From Prevotella sp. (GTDB lineage Bacteria; Bacteroidota; Bacteroidia; Bacteroidales; Bacteroidaceae), in the NCBI GenBank assembly GCA_017623335.1, contig JAGAPI010000170.1, positions 1 through 8,611 of the forward strand: a stretch of 8,611 nucleotides of DNA, in the 5' to 3' direction. The translations under genes were made by a program, and so were the position numbers. Positions 6,981 to 8,611 of this stretch are shown in pieces. The notes beneath the pieces were generated by a model. That model was not told where the DNA came from and did not search any database. It saw nothing but the letters and a program-made list of their open reading frames with translations. Positions within the stretch are counted from its first letter, which is position 1. The number at the start of each line of letters is the position of its first letter.

Positions 6981-7068
6981 TTCTCTAGCTCTACAAAAAT
7001 TTTTCTCTAGCTCTACAGAATTTTTTCTCTAGCTCTACAGAATTTAAAATATTGCGCTACAAAAAAGA
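6981..7068. repeat. 22-base-period tandem repeat array, three exact cores plus one decayed copy
   Basis: The 15-base core TTCTCTAGCTCTACA occurs exactly at 6981-6995, 7003-7017 and 7025-7039, so the period is 22 bases both times. The 7-base linkers are AAAATTT, GAATTTT and GAATTTA. A fourth, degenerate unit at 7047-7068 keeps GC-CTACA, with CTACA exactly 22 bases after the third copy's. No spacer of CRISPR size is present. The array sits between the two divergent promoters, beginning 46 bases upstream of the dapB -33 box and ending 77 bases upstream of the fhs -33 box. Function unknown. Confidence 0.9.
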
Positions 7069-7139
7069 GAAAGCCGGCATGAGAAAAATTTTAAGCCCGA
7101 TTCCGGCAGAAAATCACAGTCACATAGTCTGTTTTCTCC

Positions 7140-7163
7140 TTTTCTTTTGGTGATAAAAGAAAA
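7140..7163. promoter_or_regulatory. Inverted repeat overlapping the fhs -33 element (possible operator)
   Basis: TTTTCTTTT (7140-7148) and AAAAGAAAA (7155-7163) are perfect 9-base reverse complements around a 6-base centre, GGTGAT. The -33 TTTG (7146-7149) lies partly in the left arm, and the right arm lies between the -33 and -7 boxes, where a bound repressor would block RNA polymerase. Only one G:C pair is in each arm, so chance in AT-rich DNA is a real alternative. Confidence 0.4.
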
Positions 7164-7177
7164 AATTCGTATATTTG
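7146..7177 (+). promoter_or_regulatory. Predicted Bacteroidota-type promoter for fhs
   Basis: TTTG (7146-7149), a 20-base spacer, then TATATTTG (7170-7177), a full match to TAnnTTTG. The start of transcription should lie a few bases after 7177, leaving a leader of about 35 bases before the ATG at 7218. Confidence 0.75.
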
Positions 7178-7205
7178 CAGCGTAAAACAAAAAAATCAAC
7201 AAACA

Positions 7206-7210
7206 GAAGG
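7206..7210 (+). promoter_or_regulatory. Shine-Dalgarno-like site of fhs
   Basis: GAAGG ends 7 bases before the ATG at 7218, in an otherwise A-rich leader. It supports that start. Its presence is notable because many Bacteroidota genes, including dapB here, lack such a motif. Confidence 0.5.
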
Positions 7211-7217
7211 CAAAAAT

Positions 7218-8611
7218 ATGAAAACAGACATAGAGATAGCGGAGAGCACCCCGCTTAAGAAAATCGGAGAGATAGCCGACATGGCAGGAATAGGGGCGGA
7301 AAACATTCTGCCCTACGGTCACTACATGGCAAAGATTCCACTGGAGCAAATCGATGAGGAGCGCGCCAAGAAGAGCAATCTTGTGCTCGTGACCAGCATC
7401 ACCCCCAGCAAGGCTGGCAACGGAAAGACTACGGTGTCACTTGGACTGACGCTCGCACTGAACCGCATAGGCAAACGCGCCATCGTGGCACTGCGCGAGC
7501 CTTCGCTCGGTCCGTGCTTCGGAATGAAGGGCGGAGCCGCAGGAGGAGGCTACAGCCAGGCACTGCCTATGGAGAACATCAACCTGCACTTCACCGGCGA
7601 CTTCCACGCCATCACATCGGCAAACAACATGATTGCTGCCCTGCCCGACAACTATATCTACCAGAACCGGTATGACGGGGGAGGCATGAAGCAGATTCTG
7701 TGGCGCAGGGTGATGGACGTGAACGACCGCTCGCTGCGCAACATAGTGACGGGACTTGGCGGACGGCTCAACGGAGTGCCCACAGAGACAGGCTTCGACA
7801 TCACGCCGGCAAGCGAGATAATGGCGATACTCTGTCTCTCGACAAGCCTCGAAGACCTGCGCCGCCGCATCGGCAAGATTCTCCTCGGCTTCACCGCCGA
7901 CGGCAAGCCGTTCACAGTTGAGGACATGGGAGTGACGGGAGCGATAACCCTTTTGCTCAAGGACGCCATAAAGCCCAACTTGGTGCAGACAACAGAAAAC
8001 ACTCCGGCGATAATCCACGGCGGTCCGTTCGCAAACATTGCTCACGGCTGCAACTCCATCCTCGCCACAAAGATGGCAATGTCGTACAGCGACTACACCA
8101 TTACTGAAGCTGGATTCGGTGCCGACCTCGGGGCAGAGAAGTTCTTCGACATAAAGTGCCGCAAGGCTGGGCTGTGTCCTAAGGCAACGGTGATAGTGGC
8201 AACGGCTCAGGCTCTGAAACTGCACGGCGGTGTGGACGAGAAACTGATAAAGGAGCCTAACATAGAGGGACTGAAGCGAGGATTCGCCAATCTGGACAAG
8301 CATGTGAGCAACATGCAGAGCTACGGACAGAGCGTAATCGTGACCTTCAACCGCTATGCCACCGACACCGATGAGGAGATGGCACTGGTACGCGAGCACT
8401 GCAAGGAGATTGGCGTGGGCTTTGCCGAGAACAACGTGTTTGCCGAGGGCGGCAAGGGCGGCGAGGAGCTGGCACGGCTGCTGGTGGACACCGTGGAGAA
8501 CAATCCCTCGAAGCCGCTGCATTTCTGCTACGAGGACAGCGAGGACGTGAGGCAAAAGATATGGAAGGTGTGCCGCAACATCTACGGGGCTGCTTCTATA
8601 GAATACTCGCC
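7218..8611 (+). CDS. fhs: Formate-tetrahydrofolate ligase (10-formyl-THF synthetase), 3' end outside the window
   Basis: The frame is open from the ATG at 7218 to the window edge and gives 464 residues; the family is about 555 long, so roughly the last 90 are missing. The enzyme joins formate to tetrahydrofolate using ATP, giving 10-formyl-THF for purine and initiator-tRNA formylation. Visible features are the P-loop [11 protein letters not shown] (62-72, Lys70), the conserved [20 protein letters not shown] (93-112), and [14 protein letters not shown] (129-142) followed by the [16 protein letters not shown] block (167-182). In many bacteria the corresponding segment reads closer to AHNLLAALIDNHIYQGN; the ANNM...YQNRYDGGG version seen here fits what I recall of Bacteroidota sequences. 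The gene has its own promoter, divergent from dapB. No frameshift was found when translating the whole visible part. Confidence 0.96.
   Translation, partial: MKTDIEIAESTPLKKIGEIADMAGIGAENILPYGHYMAKIPLEQIDEERAKKSNLVLVTSITPSKAGNGKTTVSLGLTLALNRIGKRAIVALREPSLGPCFGMKGGAAGGGYSQALPMENINLHFTGDFHAITSANNMIAALPDNYIYQNRYDGGGMKQILWRRVMDVNDRSLRNIVTGLGGRLNGVPTETGFDITPASEIMAILCLSTSLEDLRRRIGKILLGFTADGKPFTVEDMGVTGAITLLLKDAIKPNLVQTTENTPAIIHGGPFANIAHGCNSILATKMAMSYSDYTITEAGFGADLGAEKFFDIKCRKAGLCPKATVIVATAQALKLHGGVDEKLIKEPNIEGLKRGFANLDKHVSNMQSYGQSVIVTFNRYATDTDEEMALVREHCKEIGVGFAENNVFAEGGKGGEELARLLVDTVENNPSKPLHFCYEDSEDVRQKIWKVCRNIYGAASIEYS

Larger units (their letters stand above)
6860..7217. other. Divergent intergenic region between dapB and fhs
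   Basis: These 358 bases contain no convincing gene. The content is AT-rich and holds, from left to right, the dapB leader and promoter, an AT-rich spacer with the palindromic repeat AATATT-GT-AATATT (6968-6981), a 22-base-period tandem array (6981-7068), a short G/C segment with GCCGG (7073-7077) able to pair with CCGGC (7103-7107), an inverted repeat over the fhs -33 box, the fhs promoter, and the fhs leader. Neither short leader (about 35-40 bases) leaves room for a riboswitch. Confidence 0.85.

Noticed and set aside
6981..7068. CRISPR array
   Set aside because: The repeats are contiguous with only 7-base A/T-rich linkers, so there are no spacers, and no cas gene is nearby.
7073..7107. 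Hairpin GCCGG/CCGGC upstream of fhs as a terminator or riboswitch
   Set aside because: It has only five paired bases with a 25-base loop and lies upstream of the predicted fhs transcription start, so it would not be in the fhs mRNA.
7044..7349. A 101-codon minus-strand open frame spanning the fhs promoter and start
   Set aside because: It covers the predicted promoter, leader and first codons of fhs antisense, and its translation shows no recognisable family.
7437..8555. A 372-codon open frame on the minus strand opposite fhs
   Set aside because: It is antisense to an unbroken, strongly conserved fhs frame. Its translation resembles no family I know and is rich in His, Val and Cys, as expected of a mirror frame.

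Overview
The window looks like chromosomal core sequence from a member of the Bacteroidota, most likely order Bacteroidales (Prevotella-like, judged by recall only). Three things point there: the type IX secretion genes gldL-gldM-gldN, the dapB-lepB-wbqC neighbourhood with a long signal peptidase of Bacteroidota type, and two promoters with the Bacteroidota pattern TTTG-N19/20-TAnnTTTG in place of -35/-10 boxes. I see no mobile element, CRISPR array, tRNA or rRNA, and no stretch that looks foreign.

Positions 1-4041, plus strand: the 3' end of gldL, then complete gldM and gldN, then an endonuclease/exonuclease/phosphatase-family gene 10 bases after gldN. GldL and GldM form the proton-driven motor in the inner membrane and periplasm, and GldN belongs to the periplasmic/outer-membrane ring, so this is the core of the type IX secretion machine (called PorL/PorM/PorN in non-gliding species). 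Short repeats lie at both gene junctions: an imperfect 21/22-base duplication over the gldL stop codon and a 7-base repeat (TGAARAR) x4 beginning at the gldM stop codon.

Positions 4007-6859, minus strand: a compact operon read dapB, lepB, wbqC, with gaps of only 4 and 8 bases. It makes a lysine/diaminopimelate biosynthesis reductase, type I signal peptidase and a WbqC-family protein of unknown biochemistry. Its last gene meets the phosphatase-family gene tail to tail, and the two coding regions overlap by 35 bases.

Positions 6860-7217: a 358-base AT-rich divergent intergenic region. It holds one Bacteroidota-type promoter facing dapB, one facing fhs, and between them three exact copies of a 15-base core spaced at exactly 22 bases, with a decayed fourth copy in phase. 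A perfect 9-base inverted repeat covers the -33 element of the fhs promoter.

Positions 7218-8611, plus strand: the first 464 codons of fhs (formate-tetrahydrofolate ligase), which runs off the window.

The genes themselves are ordinary, well-known core families, and I found no convincing undescribed system. The points most worth a second look are the 22-base repeat array, the basic/polyserine tail of GldN, the 35-base convergent overlap, and the small repeats at the gldL/gldM/gldN junctions.
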